64,000 bases of DNA, from contig SSBO01000012.1 in the NCBI GenBank assembly GCA_005281725.1, forward strand, positions 15,143,075-15,207,074. The letters run 5' to 3'. Source of the stretch: Wuchereria bancrofti (taxonomy: Eukaryota > Nematoda > Chromadorea > Rhabditida > Onchocercidae). Numbering within the stretch: the first letter of the stretch is position 1; every line of letters begins with the position of its first letter. This document shows positions 39,416 through 51,400 of this stretch, piece after piece. The notes under the pieces are model-generated. The model was not told where the DNA came from. It worked only from the letters and a program-made list of their open reading frames with translations, and did no database searches. A program made the position numbers and the translations under genes.

Positions 39416-42049
39416 CTGAAAAAAGTTGAAGGTATAGTCGCCATATCGTGGAAGAGAAATATGCGAATTTTAGAATTACCACCTCCTGCTGGTAATAGTC
39501 AAAACTGAAGAATAATGCAGTCCTGTAACTTACGGTGTTTTAATTATTTATTGAATTCAAAAAATAATGCTATTATGCTTAAGGGAAGTACGTCTGTAGA
39601 GTAATCAGTTGATCACATTCATTTCGAATGATGCAGGTTTTCAAACGATTTTTGGTTTTTCTTCAAAAGGACTCCCTCGACAGGCAAACTCAGTATGAGA
39701 AGTATGAGGAATTGCTACTGATACAAGCAATCCCAGCTAGAGCTTTCATTACATTCCACATTGTTCTAACTTAAAATTCCAGTGAGGGAGAAAAGACATT
39801 GGATGGTCAGACTATAATACCACCTGCAGCTTATGCGTGTAATATAATGCTTTGAAGTTACAAGGTCCCTAATCACATGGACACGTACTGTTTGCCACTT
39901 ACGCGTTGACCCGAATTGCGGAACGATATGCGCTTTTATTCTTCCTCTCTTCTCTCCCTCTCCTAAAAATCAATTTTATTTCACTGCTGAAAAGCACACA
40001 AAGAAAATGCCATATTCCTTACCGTACTATTGTTGTTTGTTAAGCGTCTTCGCATTGACTAAAATTGCCCGTTCGGGATTGTAGAAATTGTAGTATTGAG
40101 AATTATAGATAAAAGAAGTTTACGGGTGGCTTTCAAGGGAGATCTGTGATAAAATGATAAAATTGTGATAAAATTTACCTAATTTTTGGGCCAGGAATTT
40201 TGAGTTTGGACCAAAAATCATTCAAGGTTTGCGCTCATGCATAGTTTGTTCTTTCATGGCATAAAAGACTTTAACAATTTTGTCGATTCAAAGTCATGTT
40301 TCTAGTAAATAGGTAGCTTCTCATAAATATTGCTAAACAGTTTCTCAGTGTTTGCCTTGTTTAGTTTTTCTTTTGAATAAAAATAATTCATAGTAGCTGA
40401 CGATACGGTGGCACCAACGGCACAAAAAGAATACTATAAAATAGAGAGATAACCATGGTTCTATAAGTTTCTGCCAGTATAATTCAAAAAAGTATTGTGG
40501 TTGGACTCTCTGCTCAGCTTAATAAGGTTTAACAATTTCTGTAAAAGTGTCTGACTGCTTGAAATGTCGTGAAATGGTGTAGCTTTTTACTGTTTTCTTA
40601 TAGGAAAGGATATTGAATCAAGCAGGAATGCGACGTATTGTGAGTTCACTACGCTAAAGCTGTCATTTGTTATGGTAATGATTTTAGATCACAGATACTT
40701 CATTTCGTAGCATGAGAATTTTGGATGGACAAATAGCGGTAGTGCTCAGATTACTGAACATTTAGAATTAGGTTTGGAGAAAGAAAAACATTTTCTTTTT
40801 GTTGCCCTGAAGTTATAGTACAATTCTGACAACTATTTTCATTTTATAGAAAGGATTATAGCAAAAAAAAAAAGAACTTTGATAAAGCTAATTGGCTGTA
40901 ACAGTTATCCGCAAATTTCTCTTTATTAGAATTTCTCTTTAACTGTGATGTATTAGAATACGACCACTACTATGATATGTTGCGGACTGATAGGTTAAAG
41001 GGTATCAATTGGGAAGTATTGGAATTTTATGTACAACCGTCTGTATGCACCAAATACATAATAAAATTTCGTATTATGATAGGGAAGCAAAACTTCTCCT
41101 TTATCTTATTTCTTGGATTAAGCTATGTATGATCGCTGTTCACATTATTTTTATCCAGTAAAACGATGTTTCGAAAGGAATTATTCAATGGGTCCACGTG
41201 ACTAGCACAAAATCAAACATTGGTATCTAGTAAAAATCATCAAAGCAGAGTTTGAAAGCATAACGAATTCTTCATCTTTTTGCTTTCTTTTAGTGACTGT
41301 ACATACTACAGTAAGATGATCTACTTCTAGAGAGACTGTTTATGAGTTTTGAAATGTCATCATCCTATAGAATTTTAGGGATTGGTAGGGAAGCTAAGAT
41401 TAAAGGACTAAATATTATTGCTGACTACCTCAGATACCTCAGATGGATACCTCAGAATTTTTCACTCAATAGGAGGTTGCTGATGAATCTTTTATTCAGG
41501 TAATAACAGTATATTATATTTTTTAGAATACATCCTGAAAAGATATTTATGGTAATGGACAATTGAGAATTTGTTTTCACCTTCAATTCTTTTGGTACCG
41601 CAAATGGAATTGCAGCAACTGTTGGGTTTATGAATTTCGACTGATTTTAAGTATCATTTGCGTGAGAGCCGCTTGAATTTCGGAAGCTTTTGTCTATGAG
41701 GTGGAACTAATTTGGCATATTTACATTTGATGGCGCCTTTCCTTCTGTATACAACTGAGGCAAGCAGTTGTTTGGTGGCTTTTGAGAACATCGTTATCAG
41801 ATTTCATGCTGAGGAGTTAAACTGAAAGCAAATAGACTAGCAGAATTGGAAAGAAAAATGCACACCTTTGGTATGGAAGTTTATTTTTTGTGGAGAGTTG
41901 TTGGTAACAAACTGTTAGAAAATTGTGTGTTGACTTCTAAGATTAGATTTCTTATTGAACTCTTCAGTATGGTAACGGTCGGTATGTTTTCTTAGATTGA
42001 TCAGCTAAGAGGGTGTATGGGAAGAAATAAGCACATCACAGCGGCGAAG

Positions 42050-42390
42050 TTGTGGCGATCATAGGAACGAATTTACTGCATTGCGCAAATTCTTCATCAT
42101 CCTGGGAACAAATCGAAGTATCTACAAGTCCTTGGAACGCTAGTGAGATCTGTAATTGGATCTCGAGAATGGAGAACAGTTCGTACTCCATTTCTTCAAC
42201 CATCAACAATGAGCGAAGCAGAAAATTTTCCAGGAGAATAAGCCGGTGCCGACACCAGCGAAGGCAGTTGGGAAAAGAAGATGGCGGAGTGGAGATAGGT
42301 AGTACCCAAATCATCCTACAATGAGGAAGATTTGATGTGGCACCAGGAACGTTGTTAGCACGCTTCCGGGAACGCAGAGAAGTGGAAGCA
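42050..42390 (+). repeat. Left arm of inverted duplication with exon-like sequence
   Basis: This arm is the reverse complement of about 43010-43345, with roughly 80-85% identity in the core (about 42107-42390). Shared blocks include CGAAGTATCTACAAGTCCTT, GTAATTGGATCT and CAGGAGAATAAGCC. Relative to the right arm it carries a short deletion near 42254, which shifts the frame. Probably a degraded copy of a gene segment or a long terminal inverted repeat. Confidence 0.8.
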
Positions 42391-42499
42391 GTTTATGAAA
42401 TCACAATGTAAATTTATTTGCAGTTGTGCAAATATTGGTGTGGCAGCAAGTGATAGTAGCGAAAATGGTAACAAAAATGTATATCTCTGATTAAGAATA

Positions 42500-42507
42500 T
42501 TTTTCAG
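42500..42507 (+). promoter_or_regulatory. Candidate spliced-leader acceptor for the 87-aa gene
   Basis: TTTTTCAG ends 25 nt before the ATG at 42533, and the frame upstream of that ATG is closed by TGA. This is the pattern of a trans-splice site, but an upstream exon joined in cis is possible. Confidence 0.35.
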
Positions 42508-42532
42508 AAGTTCCTGAATCATAGCCTGAGTT

Positions 42533-42969
42533 ATGGGAGAAGAAAAAGGAGAGGCAGTATCTGGAGGTCTTCCATGCACCAGTAATAGAAATTTACCGGT
42601 TGTTGGAATGTCGTTAACTGACCCGAACGCAGTAGTTTGGGATATTGGTGAGCCTACTGCAATTGGTAAATTTAGTTTTATTTCATTAGTGTATTAAAAA
42701 AAAAATTTCGTGTGGCTTTGAATGAATTTCAAAGATGAATTTAAATATTTGTTGTATTTCTAGAGTATGGTATATGGGAATTGAATTATATGGGTGAATT
42801 CACCTCAGAAAAGTGCATACATGGTAGATTTAATTTGACAGTGGTAAAATTAGGAGTTTCTGAAAGTAAGCAGAATTGTTTTTTATTTTGAAATAATGCA
42901 AAACTCCATTCCTTTTTGGTCAATCTCCGTCTTTTTTCAGCTGTACAGCAATATGGCACTTCTACCTAA
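42533..42969 (+). CDS. Small 3-exon gene, unidentified (87 aa)
   Basis: Exons 42533-42665, 42764-42865 and 42941-42969 join in consistent phase (1, 1), each junction with strong nematode splice sites (GTAAAT/TTTCTAG and GTAAGC/TTTTTTCAG). The product starts MGEEKGEAVSGGLPC, passes through DPNAVVWDIGEPTAIG, EYGIWELNYMGEF and CIHGRFNLTVVK, and ends QQYGTST. It has no signal peptide or membrane helix and two cysteines. I do not recognise the family. It sits in the spacer of an inverted duplication whose arms are themselves exon-like. It could be a real small gene, the 3' part of a longer gene, or a remnant. Confidence 0.5.
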
Positions 42970-43009
42970 GCTCAAATGAAGAAATATTTTCTGTGCAGTC
43001 AGTATAAAA

Positions 43010-43345
43010 CGATGATTTTATAAACTTCTATTTCTCTGCGTTCCGGAACCACTGCTAACATTCCTGGTCCTACATTGGCACCTTTCTCTTTAGAGGATGG
43101 TTGGCGTAACACCTGCTTCCACTCTGCAATCTCCTTTTTCCAACTGCCTTCGTTGTTAACCGATGTCGGCACTGGCTTATTCTCCTGAAAAATTTTCTGC
43201 TTTGCTCGCTGTTGATAATCGAGGAAGTGGAAAACGAACTGTTTTTCATTCTGGAGATCCAATTACAGACCTCACTTGCGCTTCAAGGACTTGTAGATAC
43301 TTCGAGCCTTTCCGAAATAATGATTTGCGTGATGCAGTAAGTCTG
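43010..43345 (-). repeat. Right arm of inverted duplication with exon-like sequence
   Basis: On the minus strand a TTTTTCAG acceptor is followed by an open stretch with ENKPVPTSVNNEGSWKKEIA and then EWKQVLRQPSSKEKGANVG. On the plus strand the same DNA is open from 43163 (MSALAYSPEKFSALLAVDNR) to a good donor, GCA|GTAAGT, at 43339. Which strand, if either, codes is not clear. The left arm has stops or frameshifts in both readings, so this is the better preserved copy. Family not recognised. Confidence 0.65.
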
Positions 43346-46300
43346 ATCGTTACTATTTTGTCGCTGTGATATACTTACTTCTTCCCAAGATCTGTAAGAT
43401 GAAATTAATCTAGCGCATTTTAAGTTCTCACAAATTTTAATACCTATAATTTATATTTTGTTTACTTACTATCTGCACTTTCAAACACAGCAACATCATT
43501 TCACACATCTTATTCATTGGAACTTATTCCCATTCATTTTTTTCAGAGAAAGATTAAAACTAATTCGGAAAAAAGACATAATACAAAGAAAAACATAGTG
43601 AAACATTCGTTGTTTTGCTTACAAAAGAAAACCCCTCTTAAATATAGACAGGAACCAATATAATATTCAAACACCGTAGCATAGGTGAGATAATGAATAG
43701 CATTCTGTATGTTTATTGAAAGAATATTAATAGCTTCTGATCGTCGTCAAGTTGATCTTCGCGGATCAAGCATGTCCTATCTCTCTGGAATTACTTTCTC
43801 ACAACCCAAAGAAATATCTTTTCCTTTTGCAGTGTTCCTTTATCATATCAGAGAAAGGAAAAAAAATTATCAGGAAAAAATTATGGAATCATCTGACCCT
43901 CTTAATTTTTGCAGCCTTTTTTGTAATTAACAGACACATTTTTGTTTGTTTTGCGGCAGTTATTTCGTCAGATAATTTCCATTAAAAAAATCAAATATAA
44001 ATTTTGACCAAGATTTCCTTACAAAACATAAGATTACTTCAATAGTGTTTGCTTCATCAAGGAATGACGATATGTTCTTTACTACAACACTGTTCATTTT
44101 CCAGACTGTGTAATCAAATTCGTCATTTCTCTCCATTTAAGTTGGTTGCTATATGCCTGTTTTGGGAAAGCAAGAAATTTTAAATTTGTGAATTTACTTC
44201 TGCTTTTGTCATCTGTTATATATGTTCTTCTCATTGTTCATTTAGTTTTCAAATCATTTTTATAGTGGTAACTTCTTTCTCCACTTTTCATCTGTCAGAT
44301 TGATATATCAAATTGATAGCTATATAAATGAGTGATAAGTAATCCATTTATATAAATTGCTTATCAGTCAGGCATAATGTGTGATTTGGAAAATTCAACA
44401 AACTAAACCGTCAAATTCCGATATGTGAAAAACTTTTTAATGCTTGATGTTTATTCCAATTTTTTTTGCGCAGAGAATAATGATTTTCCTCTGTTTGTCT
44501 TCTTCCATGCTACAGAGCTAAATTTCCTTGGATAAGAATCGTAAGTAAATGTCCTATTAAATTTGACAGCCTTTGCTGATTTGTAATTATAAGCAGTGGA
44601 AAAAAAATAATACATATTTTAATATTCAATTTTTTGATCTTATTGTATCATAAATCTTGTTATACTTTTGTTACTACCTAGTGACGTGTAATTGATATGG
44701 TTAATTACTGCTAGGAAATTAGATGACCTTTTAATTTTATTGCACTTCATATATTGCGTCTAGATCTGTATTAGTTTGGTTTTTGGTGCTTTAATTTTAT
44801 TGCACATATATATCTAGATCTGTATTTAGTTCTGATTAGTTTGGTTTTTGGTGCTTTTTTTTTTTTAATTCACCAGCTGCATTTTATTAAATTCCGTGAG
44901 GTCATTGTGATGTTTGAGAGCATCGTTATCTGTACCGCTTAATTTTGAAAAATTATTTAACCATCGCTTTTGATGTAGTTGCAAAACAGATTGCGAAACA
45001 ATTCATGGAACTAACAATCATGAATAATTTAAATGTTGTCTATATTTAGTGAAATGACTGAGTCTGTCGAATAAATTGTAGTATAACGGTTAGTATTTTG
45101 AGCAGTTATGAAGACTTGTATTCATATAATGACACTTTTATTATGTTGATAATCTCCAAAAAACTTTGAGTTGTTTTATGATTTTCATACACCAGTCTTG
45201 TAACTGAAAGGCATATGACATAATGCATACCTCTTTAACTCAAAGGTTTTTCAACTACAAGAATTCGTTAAGTAGAGGGAACTGGACTTTTGCGCACAGG
45301 AAGTAACGCTCTGCTATCATTATTTAGGTAATGATAGTTTTAATGACTGACATGAAGTTCCGTAATGGAGTGTAAGCATTCATTATAAATGAATGGAATT
45401 TAGTTTTAAAAAGTTACAATATTATTTAGTCTATACCAATTCACCTAATTGCAATCTCTCTGGTCCATCCTTAGATGATGATCAGATTGCTATCTCATAC
45501 TTGGAATGTAAACTTCAAATTTGCATGACTATGCTTCGATTTTAATGATGCATTAACATAATATGATGTCGAGCAATACCATCTTAAGGTATCTCCTACG
45601 CTGTTTCATTTACATGTTTCGGATGTCATCTATAAGAAAAATAAATAAAACGATGAAGTGTTAGCTTTGATGTAGAACTTAATTTCGAGAGACCACGTAT
45701 TGAAAAATATTTCAATCACCGAACAGCATATCGACGCTTTACAAGATTCTGCAGCACTTCAAATTGAGAGAACATATAAAATAGTCTTAGTAACAATATT
45801 TCGTCCACCTTCATTTCATAAGTTACTGTGATATAAAAGAAAAAAAAAAGCCTAATAAAAATTTGAAATACTAATTTCAAATGGATTTTGTGGAAATCTC
45901 TGGATTTGAAAATACTAATGAGGCACTTAGTAAAGCACTGCCATTTCAATTTGGGGTCTGTAAAAAAGTAACTGAGAACAAAGTCATGGCTGTAATTATT
46001 TCAAAAGGTAAGATTTCTTCTGGATGAGCCTATCATGATTCTTCAATCAACAAATTTGATTTATCTGATGAACGAATAACTCTATTTATTGATTTGACGG
46101 ATTCAAATTACTGGATATTAATTTGTTCGACTAATGATAGAAAAAGCTGAATTACATTATCCTAAAACTGATTTGATTCTCCGTACATTTCAAGAGAGAT
46201 AGACGATTTAACCATGAGAATATAAAGCACTTGAAAGATGAGAAAAATGACATCGTATCAAATGTCATGCATTTTGATTCATTTTCAATATCAAATAAAC

Positions 46301-47733
46301 CAATTTCAACAAGGAATGGAATTTTGCTTTCTGTAATTTTCAGCCAAGTAATTCAATATTGTTTAAATTACTGCTAAAGTTGATAAAACTTTGCTTATTT
46401 CGACATATCATTTCAGTGTGAGTTGGTAAAGGAAGAAGACAAATTTTGTTACTACAGCGTAAGATATATGCGTAAGATATTGAAATTGGTGTTAATATTA
46501 TGGCTGACGTTAGCGGAAGGTGAAAGAGCAATCGAATAACATCGGGCACCCCACGCATTACAATATTTCACTATGTTTGCCTTGACTGTAAATGTAGCAT
46601 TGTCTTCACTTTCTTGATTTGTCACATGGACACGGAGTGCGTAATTAAATACATGAAAAAGAATACAATTTCAAAGTTAAAATTATAGTGTTAATTATGC
46701 TGTGATATGATTTTATTGATGTGCTCGTGACGTGACGAATATGCCTCATGCTGTTTTACACTTAACTATATTGATTCCACTTAGCAAATCTCATGTCCCT
46801 TATCAGAGTCATTTAAATAAAAAACTACTTGCGATCTAAAAATTTAATTTCAATTTCAAAGTTCCTACTCTCAACAACGAATTTCTTTCATTTCTCAAAG
46901 TAAAAAATTGAGTAATAAGTAATAAGCTTATCCTTTGCCAAAATACTAAAAAGCATCTACTTTGTCGATCAGCGGCAAACAGCAAAGTACAGATAGGCTA
47001 AGCCACTCCTACTAAGACTTACCATGAAACATCTAAAGAGGAAAAAGTGTAATGAAATTCGCTGAACACTTTTCCTTCCTCCGTTGCTTTTCTTCATTAC
47101 CGCCATTATAGTCTTCACGAATACCACTCTTTATAGTCAGAATCAACACTCTCATTTTTATCTTCAATACTGACAACTTATCATCAGTCTCATTACTACA
47201 ATTAACATCTTGCACTGTTAAATGAATTTCTATGTCACTCTCTTGGCATTGACGCATCACTGTATTACGTGTATAAATGCGCACTACCTCACGGAACACG
47301 ATTACGAACAGGTAGTGGTTATTTGTTCGCTACTCCTTTGTCATTTATTATGATTAGTAGTTATACCTATATTTCATTAATGTTGAGGCGATAAAAGATG
47401 ATACAGTAAAAGCACAATAAAGACACAATGAGACATATATAATATATATATGAGACATGTGATATACGTTAGATGATTCAAACAAATGGAGAGAATATTA
47501 TGGGCAGGTAAGACGATCTATAGTTCCTTTGTTAAATCTATATAATTTTATTGAGTTAACGAATTAGTGAAGTTTAGAGTTGTAATGGGAGAAGAGAGAA
47601 TGTGTCGACAACCAAGTATTATTTCATAGATTGTAAAAAACGAGAAAATTAAAAATTTTCATTAAAAAAAATTGATCAGCCTATTTATAGTATATTCAAC
47701 TGAAACAAGTGACAAAACATTTATAGTGTATTT
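43346..47733. other. 4.4 kb gene-poor region
   Basis: No supported gene was seen. It contains a tandem duplication at 44731-44860 and scattered short frames (for example 43709-43840 plus and 47033-47299 minus) that lack splice context or known domains. Upstream exons of the ligand-gated channel may lie towards the right end. Confidence 0.45.
44731..44860. repeat. Two-copy tandem duplication (unit about 60-67 bp)
   Basis: Both units start TTTAATTTTATTGCAC, include TCTAGATCTGTAT and end TTAGTTTGGTTTTTGGTGCTT; they differ by small insertions. No coding role is apparent. Confidence 0.8.
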
Positions 47734-47907
47734 ATGGTACTTGAGGTCATGATAAAAGTTCGCCAAAAACGTGAAGAGGTAACGGCACGATCGCAAGGAG
47801 TTAACAATATAGAAATGCCATCGAAATTACTAACACTGTCAAAGACACATCAATTGAAACAAGTGACAGAACAGCACTGTGGGACAAATAACGATAAATT
47901 GGCTAAA
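47734..47907 (+). CDS. Possible upstream exon of the ligand-gated channel gene
   Basis: An open frame ends QHCGTNNDKLAK at 47907, followed by GTAAAA. Joining it in phase 0 to the next exon gives [21 protein letters not shown], the sort of helix that precedes the first beta strand in Cys-loop receptors. It has no signal peptide, so at least one more exon would be needed. The donor and the acceptor at 48431 (TTTCAAG) are both weak. Confidence 0.25.
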
Positions 47908-48431
47908 GTAAAACATTTTAAGATTTTTGAACTATGAGCTTACAAGATAAGGCTATCTGTTGATATTTTGCATGCAAGCATTTATGTTTACAACAGAAGT
48001 CAGAAAAGCATTAAAAAATACATTGCAATTCATCTACAAAATTTGGGGGATAAATTGCAATTTTTCTATGAACTATTAGAAAAACCAGAACGGTGAATTT
48101 CGTGAAACTTCCTTGAACATCATGAAAATTCTAAATAATGAAGTTATGTTATTGTTGGACAAATGTTCAGGACTGAATAATCTGATAATCTTGGTTAAAC
48201 TATGTACAAAGAAAATAAAGGAAGAATGAAAATGGTGAAATAGAGAAAGGATGGTTGACATTAGAGGAATAGAACATGAAAGAAATAACGAGAGGGAAAA
48301 ACTGATATGTTCAATATCTTTTAATTCGTGAAATAAGGATGGTAATTAGTAAATTTTTTGTTTAGCTTATTATTATTCTTTGATTCAACTTTAGTAAAAT
48401 CATATATTGACAGAATAAAATTCATTTCAAG

Positions 48432-51400
48432 TTGGTATTGGAACATCTGATGCTTTCGTATGATCGTAAAACGGTACCAATAGCGGATGGTGTTAATGTA
48501 AAGGTTGATCTAATGGTTCAGGCTATCTCTAGTATATCCGAAATGACTGCTAGTTTTACTGCAGACGTGTTTTTTAGCCAAATTTGGCTTGATCCTGGAC
48601 TGGCATTCGAAAATGTCACCAAGTAGATTATTTTTATTAATTAATTGGAATTTCTTAAATAATCTCATACTGAGAGAAATGAAGTATGATAGTTTTGGAA
48701 GTTCTAGTTTCCTTTTTTTCATTTTATAATAATAGATATTGCAGATGCTTGGCTAATTTGACGCTCAGCTATCGTACCATTGATGATATTTGGTTGCCAA
48801 ATGTATGTTTTCAGAATAGTAAATCTACCTCAATACATAGTAGTCCAACCCCAAATATATTTCTTATGATTTATCCTAATGGCACAATTTGGGCCAATTA
48901 TCGGGTGAAGGTATCAATTTACTAGTTCTTCATTGTTTTATGCAAAATTTTTATGCGAAAATTGTAATATATGTGGTATTTTCAATTACAGATGTGATAT
49001 TCAACTGCATCCCAGTGCGAGGGCTAATTATTGAGAATACATCCGTTTGTGTTTATAAAAATTAATGAAGAAGTATGCGAGAAAGGATAAAATTTGAAAA
49101 ACAAAAGTTTCCAAAAAATGTCTAACTTTTTCATTTATCAGTTGATAACAAGAAATGGTTTTTAAATCAGTTCATTGCAAATATCTGGCGAAAAATTAGG
49201 TGGAAGCACCATGTGAGTTGGATATGTCATCATTCCCGATGGATGTACAGCGATGTACTATGACCTTCGAATCTTATTCCTTTAATGTTGATCGTGTACG
49301 ACTGGACTGGTTCGAAACAGCTGTTATTCTAGATTTGCAGGTTTTCGTTGATTATTTCAACTATTGTACATTGGGATTTGACTAAAGTTTTTCCTCTGAT
49401 TTTAATTCCAGAGAAACTAATCTACCAAGCTTCAAGGGATCATACATTACTAATGTTATAGTAATATTGTTTATATTAATTGTTATCAATTCATATACAT
49501 TGTCAGAATTCTCAGGTGATTTAGCACTCAGTCCTTTTCTTGGCTATATTTATTGTAAATATAAGCCGACGAAGTGATTTCATCAGAAAGATTATTTATT
49601 GTCTTTCCTTCAATTCATTCAGACAATTAGTGAGAGTAATGTTATCACAGAACTTTAAGATATCATTTCCCTTTTTCCCCCTCTATTATAATTAGTGTAG
49701 CTATAAAAAAAGCTTAATACTCAGTTTGCAGGGAAAATTACCAGATTTTGAACTAACACGCTATACATGGCAGAAACAACAATTTTATTATCCTGCGGGA
49801 CAGTGGGATCAACTGAAAGCAACTTTTTACTTTCGTAGAACTTACGGTTATTACATTTTGCAGCTATACATGCCTACGTATGCATCTGTTTTTATTAGGT
49901 ATATTTGTCGAAATCTAACTTGATATTTGTTTAATTCAAAAAATGCAGTGATCAAAAATTGTCAGCTCTTTTGACTTTGGGAAACTCATGAAAGATTTGA
50001 ATATTTCAGTCATGATTTCCTTTCTTTTTTCAACGAAAGTTCGTGTGATGTTTGATGCATCAATGAATGGTTTCAAATGAATGTTTTTAAAAAAAAATCT
50101 GTCCGTTACTCCAAACTTTTTCTAAAAGTCAATCTTGAGTCATTTATTCACTAAAAAAAGGAGAAAATAAGGAAATAAATTCAAAATTTACGCTCTTTCC
50201 TGCATTAGCAGAGTTTTCATTGATTTCCATATCCATTAGCTGACACTTTTTAACAAAATTTTCCTTGATTGCTAAAATTTCATTTAAAAGTAAGAAGAAA
50301 TCATCAAATTTAATTGTACTGAAGGAAAATTTTTTTCCATCAGAAGAAAATAATCTTTTCTCCGCACCACAAAATTAGATACGTTGCAGCATAATAGAAA
50401 CACCGTACATCTCGATCTAAAATTGTTGCACGAAATCTCTAACTCGGTCCAAATTGATCAAAAAAGTCTGCATGACTTAAAAATCTGAAATGAGCAAACT
50501 TCAACTTCGGTTCTTAATTTTCATGAAACTATAGGCACTAAACATTTTGTTGCTCACAGCATTGCTTTTAAAATCAAAAAATACTAGTAGAAATGAAAGA
50601 ATAAATTCATTTCAAAAATATTTACAAAATTTTAAAGAAGTGAGAACTTTTCACTATTCAGATTTATTCATTGAAATCTCTCAAATTCTTTGAGTCAACG
50701 AACTTTCATGTTTGTTCCATTGATTTTTACTGCTTTTCGTCGTTCTGAACCCCAAAAAAGTTTAACAGAAAATTTATTCTGTTACCTTGATTCACTTTAA
50801 ATTTCTATTTAAATAGTTATTTTAGAAAATAAAACTGAATCGCACAGGAAGAAACCAAATAGATGAAAAAATGCTTTATTTTTTAAGCTGGATAGCATTC
50901 TGGCTGGATCCAAAGTGTTTACCAGGTCGGATAACTCTCGGTGTATCTTCACTGATGGCGCTTACATTTCAGGTCTTTTTATTTTAAGCAGAATGGTATT
51001 CAAATTTACTTCAATTGAGAGTGTGGTAGTTGAAATAAAAAAGTAAGTTGAAACTAAATTCGTCCTACTTCTCTTTTCTTAATTGCAGTCTCTTAGATGA
51101 AAGAGAATTATGTTTTAGTATGGCAATGTGGCTCGAAGTTTACCTAAGGTTTCCTATGTGAAGGCAATGGATGTTTGGATATTTGCATCCATGGTATGCA
51201 CTGAACTTTATATATCAATATTTTAAATTCATTTGATTCCGAATTCTGATTAGAAATTGAATTTGGAAACATCCATTGATTGTTCTTATGAAAAATTACG
51301 GAAAGAGTAGTCTAAACTGCTTTCAGGGCTTTATATTTTTGTCACTGGTTGAATTAGCTATTGCTGGACATGTAGATAAAACGGCAAAGGAGGAGAATGA

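Larger units (their letters stand above)
35498..42507. other. 7 kb gene-poor region upstream of the esterase-like gene
   Basis: No complete gene was found. Its start is the presumed promoter of the minus-strand esterase-like gene. Contents include a degenerate repeat zone (38590-39150), an orphan minus-strand exon-like piece (39288-39415) and, at the right edge, the left arm of an inverted duplication (42050-42390). Confidence 0.5.

Noticed and set aside
39631..39774. 47-codon plus-strand frame (MQVFKRFLVFLQKDSLDRQ)
   Set aside because: Short, single exon, no relatives recognised; plausible but unsupported.
42036..42324. Two overlapping 90-codon ORFs on opposite strands
   Set aside because: Both run across the left arm of the inverted duplication; the matching frames in the right arm contain stops, so they are not conserved coding sequence.
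43709..43840. Exon-like plus-strand stretch (ASDRRQVDLRGSS)
   Set aside because: Only one short open stretch with an acceptor-like TTTTGCAG after it and no partner exon; too weak to call.
47033..47299. 88-codon minus-strand ORF
   Set aside because: Reasonable composition but no domain, no splice partners, and it opposes the direction of the neighbouring channel gene.
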